A stretch of DNA of 64,000 bases from Sedimenticola_A sp040506895 (GCA_040506895.1 JBEVVY010000001.1:2341116-2405115); one strand, 5' to 3'; positions 54,535-62,755 are shown, counted from the first letter of the stretch. Notes: generated by a model not told the origin, from the sequence alone. Translations and numbers: made by a program.

Positions 54535-54951
54535 TCAATCCATCTCGTCCAGGGCCTTCTGGTAACGGTTGGCGTGGGAGCGCTCAGCCTTTGCCAGGGT
54601 CTCGAACCAATCGGCAATCTCGTCGAAACCCTCGTCACGGGCATCCTTGGCCATCCCCGGGTACATGTCGGTGTACTCGTGGGTCTCTCCGGCCACCGCG
54701 GTCTTCAGGTTGTCCGCTGTCGAGCCGAACGGCATACCGGTGGCGGGGTCACCACAGGCCTCCAGGTACTCCAGGTGACCGTGGGCATGGCCGGTCTCGC
54801 CTTCCGCGGTGGAGCGGAACAGGGCGGCGATATCGTTGTAACCCTCGATATCCGCCTTGGAGGCGAAGTAGAGATAACGACGGTTGGCCTGGGACTCTCC
54901 GGCGAAGGCGTCCTTCAGATGCTGCTCGGTCTTGCTGCCTTTCAGATCCAT
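54535..54951 (-). CDS. Rubrerythrin family protein without rubredoxin domain
   Basis: A 138-residue diiron protein that would reduce hydrogen peroxide in the cytosol. The four-helix ferritin-like fold shows the iron ligands in FAGESQANRRYLYFASKAD (Glu), AEGETGHAHGHLEYL (E-x2-H), AVAGETHEYTDMYPGM (Glu) and AKAERSHANRYQKAL (E-x2-H). The C-terminal rubredoxin domain of classical rubrerythrin is missing, so an outside electron donor is needed; the Fe-S protein encoded next is a candidate. The ATG at 54951 has GGAG upstream; an ATG at 54990 would add 13 unlikely residues. First gene of a three-gene operon. Confidence 0.92.
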   Translation of the reverse strand: MDLKGSKTEQHLKDAFAGESQANRRYLYFASKADIEGYNDIAALFRSTAEGETGHAHGHLEYLEACGDPATGMPFGSTADNLKTAVAGETHEYTDMYPGMAKDARDEGFDEIADWFETLAKAERSHANRYQKALDEMD

Positions 54952-55233
54952 TTGTTTCTCCTCACTATTGATTAAGGTAAATGCGCACATGCCTCAGTAC
55001 GTTCGTAAACAATAGCCCCCGATAAAAACTCCATCCAATCGAAATTTTCTGGATTATTAATCGTTATTTCCGATAAATATACTTTTTAGACTAATTCTGA
55101 CATTTATCATATAAAAAATATGGTTTTATTGAGAATTCGCAATTCGAGCCTGCATGTCCAGTGATAGCCTGACCCGGCTTTTAGAATCTATCTAAAAGCA
55201 AACCCAATCAAACAAAACAAAGGGAGCAGTATT
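54952..55233. promoter_or_regulatory. Divergent promoter region, rubrerythrin and cytochrome c peroxidase
   Basis: An AT-rich 282-bp stretch. It contains a perfect 9-bp palindrome at 55177-55199 (GCTTTTAGA-N5-TCTAAAAGC) about 35 bp before the peroxidase ATG, overlapping a -10-like TAGAAT (55182-55187). A related half-site CTTTTTAGA occurs at 55083-55091. Exact start points are not identifiable. Confidence 0.5.
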
Positions 55234-56229
55234 ATGAGGATCACCAAAGCGCTGGCAGCAGCATGCGGATTTGCCCTGGCAACGGGAGCCAACACGGTCA
55301 TCGCCGAAGAGCCCATCCAACCCATCTCACCGGTAAAGGATATCAACCTGGCCCAGGTCGAACTGGGTAAAAAGCTCTACTTCGACCCCCGACTCTCCAA
55401 GTCGGGTTTCATCTCCTGCAACTCCTGTCACAACCTGAGCATGGGCGGCACTGACAACCTCAAGACCTCCATTGGCCACAACTGGCAACAGGGCCCAATC
55501 AATGCACCCACGGTGCTCAACTCCAGTATGAATGTCGCCCAGTTCTGGGATGGCCGTGCAGCGGACCTGAAGGCCCAGGCCGGCGGCCCCATCGCCAACC
55601 CCGGCGAGATGGCCTTCACCCACACCCTGGCGATCGGTGTACTCGAGTCAATCCCTGAGTATGTAACCGAGTTCAAGCAGGTATTTGGCAAGGGGAAGAT
55701 CGACATCGACCAGGTGACCGTCGCCATCGCCGAGTTCGAGAAGACCCTGGTGACCCCCAATTCCCGTTTCGACCAGTGGTTGTTGGGCAACATGGACGCA
55801 CTGACCGCTAAAGAAAAGGCGGGTTACAACCTGTTCAAGAACAGTGGCTGCGTGTCCTGCCACAACGGCCCCGCGGTAGGCGGCAACTCCTTCCAGAAGA
55901 TGGGCGTGGTTGAACCCTACAAGGCCAAGAGCCCGGCAGAAGGCCTGGTCGCAGTGACCGGTAAGGATGCGGATCGCTTCAAGTTCAAGGTACCCACCCT
56001 GCGCAACGTGGAGATGACCTACCCCTACTTCCACAACGGCGAGGCCGAGACCCTGACCGAGGCAGTGGACGTGATGGGACGCCTGCAGCTGGGCAAAAAA
56101 TTCAGTGACATGGAGAACGCTCAGATCGTGGCCTTCCTGAAGAGCCTGACCGGCGACCAGCCCTCCTTCCAGCTGCCGATTCTGCCGCCCTCCACCGATA
56201 ACACCCCTCAGCCGAAACCTTTCGACTGA
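55234..56229 (+). CDS. Di-heme cytochrome c peroxidase
   Basis: A 331-residue periplasmic enzyme that reduces H2O2 with electrons from c-type cytochromes. It has a signal peptide (ITKALAAACGFALATGANTV). The first heme motif CNSCHNLSMGG is near residue 63, typical of the peroxidatic heme. The second, CVSCHNGPAVGG, is near 206 (electron-transfer heme). The blocks FDPRLSKSGFISCNSC, PTVLNSSMNVAQFWDGRA and KVPTLRNVEMTYPYFHNGE are family signatures, and the Met in MTYPYFHNG is a likely heme ligand. Divergent from the rubrerythrin operon, which suggests shared control. Ends in a strong terminator. Confidence 0.94.
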   Translation: MRITKALAAACGFALATGANTVIAEEPIQPISPVKDINLAQVELGKKLYFDPRLSKSGFISCNSCHNLSMGGTDNLKTSIGHNWQQGPINAPTVLNSSMNVAQFWDGRAADLKAQAGGPIANPGEMAFTHTLAIGVLESIPEYVTEFKQVFGKGKIDIDQVTVAIAEFEKTLVTPNSRFDQWLLGNMDALTAKEKAGYNLFKNSGCVSCHNGPAVGGNSFQKMGVVEPYKAKSPAEGLVAVTGKDADRFKFKVPTLRNVEMTYPYFHNGEAETLTEAVDVMGRLQLGKKFSDMENAQIVAFLKSLTGDQPSFQLPILPPSTDNTPQPKPFD

Positions 56230-56259
56230 TCCTGCTTTAACAGTTGGGTATTGAACCAG

Positions 56260-56291
56260 AAGCGCGCCTGTTACCAGGCGCGCTTTTTTTC
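56260..56291 (+). terminator. Intrinsic terminator of the cytochrome c peroxidase gene
   Basis: An 11-bp perfect stem (AAGCGCGCCTG / CAGGCGCGCTT), a 4-base loop and a run of T, about 30 bp after the stop. Confidence 0.92.
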
Positions 56292-56499
56292 TCTACGGTC
56301 TGTCTGCAGCGGGCGGTTGCAGGCATTTCATTACCATAAAAAAGCACTGGCCTGATTATTAGTAGTTTTGAATTGACTAATTTACCCCGGGTGCGATGCT
56401 GTTCGAAGGAAGGTCATAACTACGTTCAGCGGGATAACCTCAGAAAATCAACAACCTTCCCCGGGCTAGCCCCTGAACCGGCAGATGAGGAGGCAGTCA

Positions 56500-56973
56500 A
56501 TGAGCATCAAACATGTTATCGCTATCGCCGCCCTTGCTGGCGTAACAGCCCTGACCTGGCCCATTGCACCCTCGGCAGACGAGGACGAGGGCTCGAAGAG
56601 AAACCGGCCCGCCTACCCGAGCAGCATCGAATCGATGATCGAGCGCCGTCGTGACGCCATGGAGCGCCGCCGTGAACGCCGTCGTGATGCCATCAGCGGC
56701 CGTCGCTGGCATCAACCGCCCTGGGCCAACTTCCACGAGGACCAGATGGACAGACAGGAAGAGGCAATGGACGAGATGTTCCGCCGTCGGCGTGATGCCG
56801 CCGAGGCACGCCGTGATGCCTGGGGGCGCTGGAATCACCCCTGGTCACAATGGCGGCAGGACTGGAACGAGGCACGCAAGAACGCCAGGGAACTGGACCG
56901 CCTGAGACGCGACGAGCTGTTTGACCGCCGCTTCTACAGTGGTCCCTGGGGTGGATACCGCCCCTACTGGTAA
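56500..56973 (+). CDS. Hypothetical exported Arg-rich protein
   Basis: A 157-residue protein with a signal peptide (MSIKHVIAIAALAGVTALTW, cleaved near SADED). The mature protein is unusually charged: IERRRDAMERRRERRRDAIS, EEAMDEMFRRRRDAAEARRD and AWGRWNHPWSQWRQDWNEAR. The (R)RRDA unit recurs, predicting a long charged helix, and the C-terminus is aromatic (SGPWGGYRPYW). A strong GAGGAGG ribosome site lies before the ATG at 56500. I recognise no family. It stands alone after the peroxidase gene. It may bind an acidic polymer or metal in the periplasm. Confidence 0.72.
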   Translation: MSIKHVIAIAALAGVTALTWPIAPSADEDEGSKRNRPAYPSSIESMIERRRDAMERRRERRRDAISGRRWHQPPWANFHEDQMDRQEEAMDEMFRRRRDAAEARRDAWGRWNHPWSQWRQDWNEARKNARELDRLRRDELFDRRFYSGPWGGYRPYW

Positions 56974-57002
56974 AGCGGTCAACCAGCCTCCGGAAAAGAA
57001 AA

Positions 57003-57035
57003 AAAGGCTTGTCAGCTCTTGGCTGACAAGCCTTT
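57003..57035. terminator. Intrinsic terminator between Arg-rich protein gene and tRNA-Phe
   Basis: A 14-bp perfect stem (AAAGGCTTGTCAGC / GCTGACAAGCCTTT) with a 5-base loop, lying eight bases beyond the tRNA 3' end. A run of A/T on both sides makes it usable from both directions. Confidence 0.88.
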
Positions 57036-57042
57036 GTATATA

Positions 57043-57118
57043 TGGTGGCCAGGGACAGAATCGAACTGCCGACACGGGGATTTTCAGTCCCCTGCTCTAC
57101 CGACTGAGCTACCTGGCC
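57043..57118 (-). tRNA. tRNA-Phe (GAA)
   Basis: A 76-nt cloverleaf on the minus strand with the 7-bp acceptor GGCCAGG / CCTGGCC, D-arm, anticodon loop CTGAAAA giving GAA, T-loop TTCGATT and an encoded CCA end. Confidence 0.97.
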
Positions 57119-57135
57119 TCAATTGGAGAGGGCGT

Positions 57136-57164
57136 ATTAAACCTGTAGCAGCGGCCCGAGTCAA
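57136..57164 (-). promoter_or_regulatory. Sigma-70 promoter of tRNA-Phe
   Basis: On the minus strand -35 TTGACT (57164-57159) and -10 TTTAAT (57141-57136) are 17 bp apart, followed by a GC-rich discriminator (ACGCCCTC) as expected of stringently controlled stable RNA. Confidence 0.75.
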
Positions 57165-57189
57165 GCCTGGGACCGCAACCCGTACGCCG

Positions 57190-57459
57190 TCAGACCTGGG
57201 GAGTGAACCCTTCCGGAGTCTCGGAGCCATCGCCGAAGAAAAATTTCTCCATCTGCTCTTCCAGGAATTGCCTGGACTTCGGATCCACGGGTGTCAGGCG
57301 ATACTCGTTGATCAGCATGGTCTGTTGCTGCATCCACATCTGCCAGGCTTCCTTGGAGACATTGTCGAAGATACGCTGACCCAGTTCACCGGGATAGGGT
57401 ACGCGGTCGAGCCCCTCTGCCTCTCTGTTCAGTTTCACGCAGTTAACAACCCGGCTCAT
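57190..57459 (-). CDS. yggX: Probable Fe(II)-trafficking protein YggX
   Basis: An 89-residue cytosolic protein that protects Fe-S clusters from oxidative damage. The N-terminus MSRVVNCVKLNREAEGLDRV with its conserved Cys7, then PYPGELGQRIFDNVSKEAWQ and LINEYRLTPVDPKSRQFLEE, are the family's hallmarks. Length is normal (about 90). The start overlaps the 3' end of mutY by 17 bases, the conserved mutY-yggX order of gammaproteobacteria. Confidence 0.96.
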   Translation of the reverse strand: MSRVVNCVKLNREAEGLDRVPYPGELGQRIFDNVSKEAWQMWMQQQTMLINEYRLTPVDPKSRQFLEEQMEKFFFGDGSETPEGFTPQV

Positions 57460-58525
57460 CGCCCTCTCCTTTCAGGTATTCGTTGAATTCATCGATCAGA
57501 CGCGAGACCGGTGCAGCCAGCCCGCGTGCGTCGGGATTTGTGGTGTTATACCAGACACGCCTGCCACCATCCATCACACAGTTTGCGCTGTTATTCCAGT
57601 GCAGCAGGACCGGCGTGATATCGAGATGGAAGTGGGAGAAGGTGTGGCGGCGCACATCAAGGGTATCCAGCCGATGGCAGCCGATCCCCTGCTGTTCCCT
57701 GAGCCACTCCTCGGGGGCCTGCTCCGAGGGACACTCCGGAAATCCCCACAACCCGCCCCAGATACCGCTCGGCGGGCGCCTCTCCAGCAGCAACTCGCCC
57801 GCCTCGTTGCTGACCAGGAGCATGTTCACCGCCCTTACCGGCAGCTGGCGCTTCGGCTTGGATTGGGGATAGGCCCCGGTATCGCCCTGTTTCAAGGCAA
57901 CACAATCACCCTGCAGGGGACACTCCCCGCAACGGGGGGCACGCCTTGTACAGACCCCTGCCCCAAGATCCATCATCGCCTGGTTATAGTCAGCAACCCG
58001 CGGCCCGGGGGTATACTGCTCGGCCAGCGCCCACAGGCGATTCAGCACGGCGGCATGACCGGACCACCCCTGCACCGCGAAACAGCGACTCAGCACCCGC
58101 TTGACGTTGCCATCGAGGATGGCGTGGCGCTGCCCCAGGGAGAGCGACAGGACAGCGCCCGCTGTCGAGCGTCCCACACCCGGCAACGCCACCACCTGCT
58201 CGAACGATTCGGGAAAGCGCCCCCCATGCGCTTCACAGATCTGCACGGCCGCCTTGTGCAGGTTGCGCGCCCTGGCGTAGTAGCCCAGGCCCGACCAGTG
58301 GTGCAGCACATCATCCAGGGGGGCTTGGGCCAGCTCCCGAACGCCGGGGAAGCGCGCCATGAAACGCTCGAAATAGGGAATCACTGTCGCGACCTGGGTC
58401 TGCTGCAGCATGATCTCCGATACCCAGACCCTGTAGGGGGTGGGCTGCTGCTGCCACGGCAGGTGCTTTCGACCATGCCGATCGAACCATTTCAACACAC
58501 GTTCTGAGAACCCGTTGCCACTCAT
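57443..58525 (-). CDS. mutY: A/G-specific adenine DNA glycosylase MutY
   Basis: A 360-residue base-excision enzyme that removes A opposite 8-oxoG. It shows EIMLQQTQVATVIPYFERF (catalytic Glu, about 37), helix-hairpin-helix LPGVGRSTAGAVLSLSLGQ (about 115) with the catalytic Asp in AILDGNVKRVLSR, and the [4Fe-4S] cluster CTRRAPRCGECPLQGDC (about 193-209, C-x6-C-x2-C-x5-C). The C-terminal Nudix-like domain reads LLLERRPPSGIWGGLWGFPE. Full length. Cotranscribed with yggX. Confidence 0.96.
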   Translation of the reverse strand: MSGNGFSERVLKWFDRHGRKHLPWQQQPTPYRVWVSEIMLQQTQVATVIPYFERFMARFPGVRELAQAPLDDVLHHWSGLGYYARARNLHKAAVQICEAHGGRFPESFEQVVALPGVGRSTAGAVLSLSLGQRHAILDGNVKRVLSRCFAVQGWSGHAAVLNRLWALAEQYTPGPRVADYNQAMMDLGAGVCTRRAPRCGECPLQGDCVALKQGDTGAYPQSKPKRQLPVRAVNMLLVSNEAGELLLERRPPSGIWGGLWGFPECPSEQAPEEWLREQQGIGCHRLDTLDVRRHTFSHFHLDITPVLLHWNNSANCVMDGGRRVWYNTTNPDARGLAAPVSRLIDEFNEYLKGEGDEPGC

Positions 58526-58548
58526 AATCCAGACACTTCCCTCTCAAT

Positions 58549-59577
58549 ATGAGACAATGCCCGCTCTCCAGGCAAACTGACTATCTCACTGTGATCCATC
58601 GGCTGAAGCCCCTTCTCGTTCTGCTGCTCGCACTGCCGGCTCTCCAGGTCCAGGCACTGAGTTTTCCCCTGCCCGAGGACGGCGGCGACCTGGTGGGCGA
58701 GGTGCGCACCGTAAAGACGGTCTACGAGGACACGCTGTCGGATATCGCCCGGCTCAACGACCTGGGTTACAAGGAGATCACCGACGCCAATCCCGATGTC
58801 GATCCCTGGCTGCCGGGGACCGATACCGAGGTGATTCTGCCGACACACTTTATCCTCCCTCCGGGACCGCGTGAAGGGGTGGTTATCAATCTCGCAGAGC
58901 TCCGGCTCTACTACTACCCGAAGGGGGAGAAGCGTGTCATCACCCACCCCCTGGGCATCGGCAGAGAGGGTTGGAGCACCCCCACAGGGAGAGGCAGGAT
59001 CACCCGCAAGCAGGCAAACCCCACCTGGTATCCGCCGGCGTCGATCCGTGCCGAACACGAAGCGGATGGTGACCCGCTGCCGGCCGTGGTCAAGCCCGGC
59101 CCCGACAATCCCCTTGGCAAATATGCCCTCTACCTGAGTCTGCCCGGATACCTTATTCACGGAACGCACAAGCCCTACGGTGTCGGCATGCGGGTGAGCC
59201 ACGGCTGCATAAGGCTCTACCCCGAGGATATCGAGTCGCTCTTTTCCAACATCCCCGTCGGCACCCCGGTGCGCATCATCAACGAGCCCTACAAGGCGGG
59301 CTGGCAGAGTGGCCAGCTCTACGTGGAGGCACACCCGCCCCTGAGCGAACAGCTGAAGGAGAAGGGCATCAATTTCACACCCATGGTCCAGGCCATCGTC
59401 AAGGCCCTGGGCGACAGCACCACCAAGCCCGACTGGTCGGGCATGAAGCGTGCAGCTCTGAAGCAGCGGGGGATCCCCACCGCGGTAACGGAGGCGCAGG
59501 TCACGGTCGCAGCCGATACAGAAAAGGATGACCTCTCACCCCAGGAAGACCTCGCGCTCTCCGAAGACGCCCAGTAA
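58549..59577 (+). CDS. L,D-transpeptidase (ErfK/YbiS/YcfS family)
   Basis: A 342-residue periplasmic enzyme that forms meso-Dap crosslinks or links lipoprotein to peptidoglycan. A hydrophobic signal (LLVLLLALPALQVQALSF) is followed by a LysM-like segment (TVYEDTLSDIARLNDLGYKE) and the YkuD domain: NLAELRLYYYPKGEKRVITH, then GIGREGWSTPTGRGRI, and the active site HGTHKPYGVGMRVSHGCIRL (catalytic Cys near 219). A 90-residue C-terminal extension lacks known domains. The start at 58549 lacks a clear ribosome site; a GTG at 58591 is possible. It converges on an OprI/Lpp-like lipoprotein gene, a likely substrate. Confidence 0.9.
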   Translation: MRQCPLSRQTDYLTVIHRLKPLLVLLLALPALQVQALSFPLPEDGGDLVGEVRTVKTVYEDTLSDIARLNDLGYKEITDANPDVDPWLPGTDTEVILPTHFILPPGPREGVVINLAELRLYYYPKGEKRVITHPLGIGREGWSTPTGRGRITRKQANPTWYPPASIRAEHEADGDPLPAVVKPGPDNPLGKYALYLSLPGYLIHGTHKPYGVGMRVSHGCIRLYPEDIESLFSNIPVGTPVRIINEPYKAGWQSGQLYVEAHPPLSEQLKEKGINFTPMVQAIVKALGDSTTKPDWSGMKRAALKQRGIPTAVTEAQVTVAADTEKDDLSPQEDLALSEDAQ

Positions 59578-59602
59578 CGGCAATCAAAAACGAACGGAAA
59601 CA

Positions 59603-59636
59603 AAAAAGCCCGCCACCTTCCGGTGGCGGGCTTTTT
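59603..59636. terminator. Bidirectional intrinsic terminator
   Basis: A 15-bp stem (AAAAAGCCCGCCACC / GGTGGCGGGCTTTTT) with loop TTCC between the convergent L,D-transpeptidase and lipoprotein genes; T-runs occur on both strands. Confidence 0.92.
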
Positions 59637-59655
59637 GCTGTTCGTTAGAACAGGC

Positions 59656-59931
59656 TTACTTGGCCATCGCCTTGTTCATCATGCGATCGCAACGCTCTGC
59701 ACACTCGTCGGCGGAAGCCTGAGCGGCATTGGCAGCGGACATGGCAGCGGAAGCCTTTCTGTCGGCATCGTCAGCAGACAGCTGTGCGGCCTTGGCAGCA
59801 GACATGGCAGCATTTGCAGCATCCTGGGCAGCAGCGATGTCAGCTTTCAGCTGGTCGGTAGATGCACAGCCGGTTACCAGACCCAGGGTCAGGGCCATGG
59901 CAGACAGCTTGATCATGGTGCGCTTGGTCAT
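59656..59931 (-). CDS. OprI/Lpp-like alanine-zipper lipoprotein
   Basis: A 91-residue outer-membrane lipoprotein. The signal peptide ends in the lipobox LVTGCAS. The mature part is a heptad coiled coil rich in Ala (DIAAAQDAANAAMSAAKAAQ, then DDADRKASAAMSAANAAQ), and the C-terminus DRMMNKAMAK ends in Lys, the residue linked to peptidoglycan in Lpp/OprI. Unlike typical OprI, two Cys lie near the end (DECAERC), which could form a disulfide between the subunits of the trimer. The ATG at 59931 has a GGAG site. Faces an L,D-transpeptidase gene. Confidence 0.88.
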   Translation of the reverse strand: MTKRTMIKLSAMALTLGLVTGCASTDQLKADIAAAQDAANAAMSAAKAAQLSADDADRKASAAMSAANAAQASADECAERCDRMMNKAMAK

Positions 59932-60084
59932 TTTTCTTGCTCCTATTAGTGGTGTGTACTCAGCTTGAGGTGCCGCCTGGCTTATCCCGACAGGCCCTTT
60001 CAATTGTCAATAATAAAAAATAGTCTAACGCTTCACAATGGTTGAGTGTAACTGTATTCACACTTCTGCCAAATGGTTTTATCA

Positions 60085-62163
60085 CTAAAACAGGCCTTTC
60101 AGCTTGTCGCCCAACTTATCCTCGAGCTTTTTCTTCACCTCTGTCTTCTTCTTTTCAACCTTCTTTTCCACCTTCGCCTTCTGGGTTCCGGTCAGCACAC
60201 TGCCCCAGTCGACACTGAAATCGGGCGATGCGTAGGGCCCGGTGAGATGCACCGGCACCGGCACACCTTCTAATTCCTCAAGGCCCTCACCACCCTGGCC
60301 CTTGGCGGTACTGACAACCACCGCCTTGACCTTGTAGTCCAGGGTCTCGGGCACCAGGCTGACGGTGCCGGCACCGTTCACCCTCAGGTAGGGCGACTTG
60401 GCAAGCAGGTCCTTGTTGGTCAGCACACCCTTGCTGATCACCGCCGAACCGCTCAGCTCGGAAAAGTCGGTCTGGGCCGGCTGGTCGCTTTTGGGTATCT
60501 CCTTACCCTGGAACTTCGCCTTGGTCTCGCGAATGGTCTGGGCGAGGTTGAAGCCCTTCACGGCACCATCCTCAAAACGGAAATCCATGTTTCCACCCAG
60601 GGTCCGCTTGATCGCATTGACGCTGTTGCCCTGGGTATTGAGCTTGGCATTGAAGCGCCCCTTTCCCGCGAGCTTGTCCTGACCGGTGAGCGCCAGCAGC
60701 AGGGGACCTGCCTGCAGCCCCTGCAGGGACTCGTTGATGCGCATCACCGGCTGCTTGCCGTTGACATTGATATCGACACTGCCATCGAGCGTCCCGTCGT
60801 AGAACCTGCCGATCTTCTTGCCGATATTCAGTTTTCCGTTACTGGCCTTCACCGTCAGCTCGATCTGCTCGGCCAGAAGCTTGTTGATGATCAGCTTGCC
60901 GACCTTCACCACGCCATTGATATTCAGACCACGCAGGGTCTCCACGGGCAGCAACTGCTCATCACCCGTGGCCGTGCTCTCGGCCTGCGACTCGGCTTCC
61001 GCCGGGGGCGGCAGGTAGCGGTCGGCATTGATGTCATCGATGTTGAGATTGAAACCGACCGCCTCGCCCCTGAGACTGGCACTGCCGGTGATGTTGGTCT
61101 CATCCAACACCAGCTTCAGGTTTTCGACACGGGTGGTCTGCCCCTCCGCCTTGAGGTCGAAACTGGCCGCCAGGCGGGTCATGGCCGTGGCATCGGACAT
61201 CTCGGGCAGTTCCATCTTCTGGCTCTCCATCCACGACCTGGGATTGAATTCCGCCAGTGCCAATGAACCCGAGAAGGCCGGTGTGGCGTTCAGGTTGTTG
61301 CCATTGAGGTTACCGCTCAGGCTCAGTCCACCGGCATTCAGGTCAAGATCGCGCACAGAGAGCGTCTGCCCATTGAGTGCCATGCTGATGGCCGCTGCCA
61401 GCTCGGCATGCAGTGCACCACCGGAGAGCATCTCCCCTTCAGCATCCACCACCACTTTCAGGCCGCTCACATCGAGCTGCCCCTTATCCTCGTCCACCGA
61501 CACCGTACCCTCCAGGTTCACGGTGGCCTTGACCTGCGGCTCCCTGCTCTGCAGGGCCATGCTCATCTCGAGCCCTACCGGGCGCCCGGGAACGATGGAA
61601 CCGCTCTTGAGGTTGAACTGTTCTATCTCGAAATGCTGCCCGGTACTACGATCATCCCAGCTCACCTGGGCATTGGAGATATCGACACCACCGATGGCCA
61701 GGCCCGCAAGCCCCTCGCCACCATCGTGATGCTCCTCTTCGTGTCTCTCCTTGTCTCCGCCCTTGGCCAGGTCATCCCAGTTGGTACGACCATCCTTGGC
61801 CTTTGCCAGGTTGAGCGCCAGGCCATCGAGGCCGATGGTATCCACTTCCAGCTGATTGCTGAGCAGCGGCATCAGCTTGACACGCACAGCAGCATGCTTG
61901 ACCGCGGCAAAGGCCTTGTCACCAAACCCCTCCGCGTTGCTCAGTTCCATGCCGCCGATCTCGATACCGAGCCAGGGAAACACCGAAAGCTTGAGATCGC
62001 CATCGATGCGCAGGGTTCTTCCCGTCTGCTCCTGGACCTTCGACACGATCTCGTCCTTGTAATCGTTGGGATCGATCACCATTGGCAGCACAACGACCGC
62101 GACAGCCACCAACAGCACCAGCACACCCAGCAGTGCACCCAATATCTTGAACAGCTTACCCAT
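60085..62163 (-). CDS. AsmA family protein
   Basis: A protein of about 692 residues, anchored by one N-terminal helix (LFKILGALLGVLVLLVAVAV) with the rest in the periplasm. The AsmA domain begins at DPNDYKDEIVSKVQEQTGRT and the beta-rich fold recurs in VDTIGLDGLALNLAKAKDGR and VSLVPETLDYKVKAVVVSTA near the end. AsmA proteins are thought to bridge inner and outer membranes and move phospholipids or influence outer-membrane assembly. The C-terminal 45 residues are Lys/Glu-rich (KKVEKKKTEVKKKLEDKLGD). The ATG at 62163 has GGAGG five bases upstream. Confidence 0.9.
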   Translation of the reverse strand: MGKLFKILGALLGVLVLLVAVAVVVLPMVIDPNDYKDEIVSKVQEQTGRTLRIDGDLKLSVFPWLGIEIGGMELSNAEGFGDKAFAAVKHAAVRVKLMPLLSNQLEVDTIGLDGLALNLAKAKDGRTNWDDLAKGGDKERHEEEHHDGGEGLAGLAIGGVDISNAQVSWDDRSTGQHFEIEQFNLKSGSIVPGRPVGLEMSMALQSREPQVKATVNLEGTVSVDEDKGQLDVSGLKVVVDAEGEMLSGGALHAELAAAISMALNGQTLSVRDLDLNAGGLSLSGNLNGNNLNATPAFSGSLALAEFNPRSWMESQKMELPEMSDATAMTRLAASFDLKAEGQTTRVENLKLVLDETNITGSASLRGEAVGFNLNIDDINADRYLPPPAEAESQAESTATGDEQLLPVETLRGLNINGVVKVGKLIINKLLAEQIELTVKASNGKLNIGKKIGRFYDGTLDGSVDINVNGKQPVMRINESLQGLQAGPLLLALTGQDKLAGKGRFNAKLNTQGNSVNAIKRTLGGNMDFRFEDGAVKGFNLAQTIRETKAKFQGKEIPKSDQPAQTDFSELSGSAVISKGVLTNKDLLAKSPYLRVNGAGTVSLVPETLDYKVKAVVVSTAKGQGGEGLEELEGVPVPVHLTGPYASPDFSVDWGSVLTGTQKAKVEKKVEKKKTEVKKKLEDKLGDKLKGLF

Positions 62164-62257
62164 CACAGCCTCCGTGTCGGTTATTGCTTGTTATCCGGAG
62201 CAGCGCCAGCTTTTCCCGTGGCGGGAAAAAAGCACTGCATCCCTATGCGATTTACGT

Positions 62258-62572
62258 TCATTTTGATTTCCCGCAATTCCAACAAATATTGAACTGGGGG
62301 TCCACCGTCTCGCCACAGGCGGGACAGTTCCAGCTGCCCCGATCAACCGCCTCACCCTGCCCCAGGGTCCGAAACTGATCGAGCAGTTCGAGGCCACGGC
62401 GGTGATCATCCGTTTCGACCACCCATACCGCGGGAAACTGTATTGCCGGGAGATCACCCGCCGCACCGCTCAGGTAGTCACCAAGCACCACGCTCTCGAT
62501 ATGGTGATCCGCAAGGTAGTCCTTGAGCATCTGGGCTTCTATACGGTCTCTGGCCTCGTAGAGTTTTTTCAT
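62258..62572 (-). CDS. DUF2007 domain protein with zinc ribbon
   Basis: A 104-residue cytosolic protein. The N-terminal half (MKKLYEARDRIEAQMLKDYL, then IESVVLGDYLSGAAGDLPA and AVWVVETDDHRRGLELLDQF) is the DUF2007 putative signal-transducing domain. The C-terminal end is a zinc ribbon: WNCPACGETVDPQFNICWNC (two C-x2-C pairs). The ATG at 62572 begins the family motif; an upstream start at 62662 would run into the tRNA leader. Function unknown. About 95 bp downstream of tRNA-Gly on the same strand. Confidence 0.85.
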   Translation of the reverse strand: MKKLYEARDRIEAQMLKDYLADHHIESVVLGDYLSGAAGDLPAIQFPAVWVVETDDHRRGLELLDQFRTLGQGEAVDRGSWNCPACGETVDPQFNICWNCGKSK

Positions 62573-62670
62573 CGGGACAGGCCGGGGATTTGCCCGCGGG
62601 AAAATGAAACGTGTATGAAATGATATATAGCAGACGCACGCACCGACGGCGCACGTGAACAAAAAATAGT

Positions 62671-62744
62671 TGGAGCGGGTAACGGGAGTCGAACCCGTCT
62701 CTCTGGCTTGGGAAGCCAGGGTAATACCGATATACGATACCCGC
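62671..62744 (-). tRNA. tRNA-Gly (CCC)
   Basis: A 74-nt cloverleaf on the minus strand: acceptor GCGGGTA / TACCCGC, anticodon stem CTGGC / GCCAG with loop TTCCCAA giving CCC, T-loop TTCGACT and an encoded CCA end. Confidence 0.97.
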
Positions 62745-62755
62745 CTGTGATGCCG

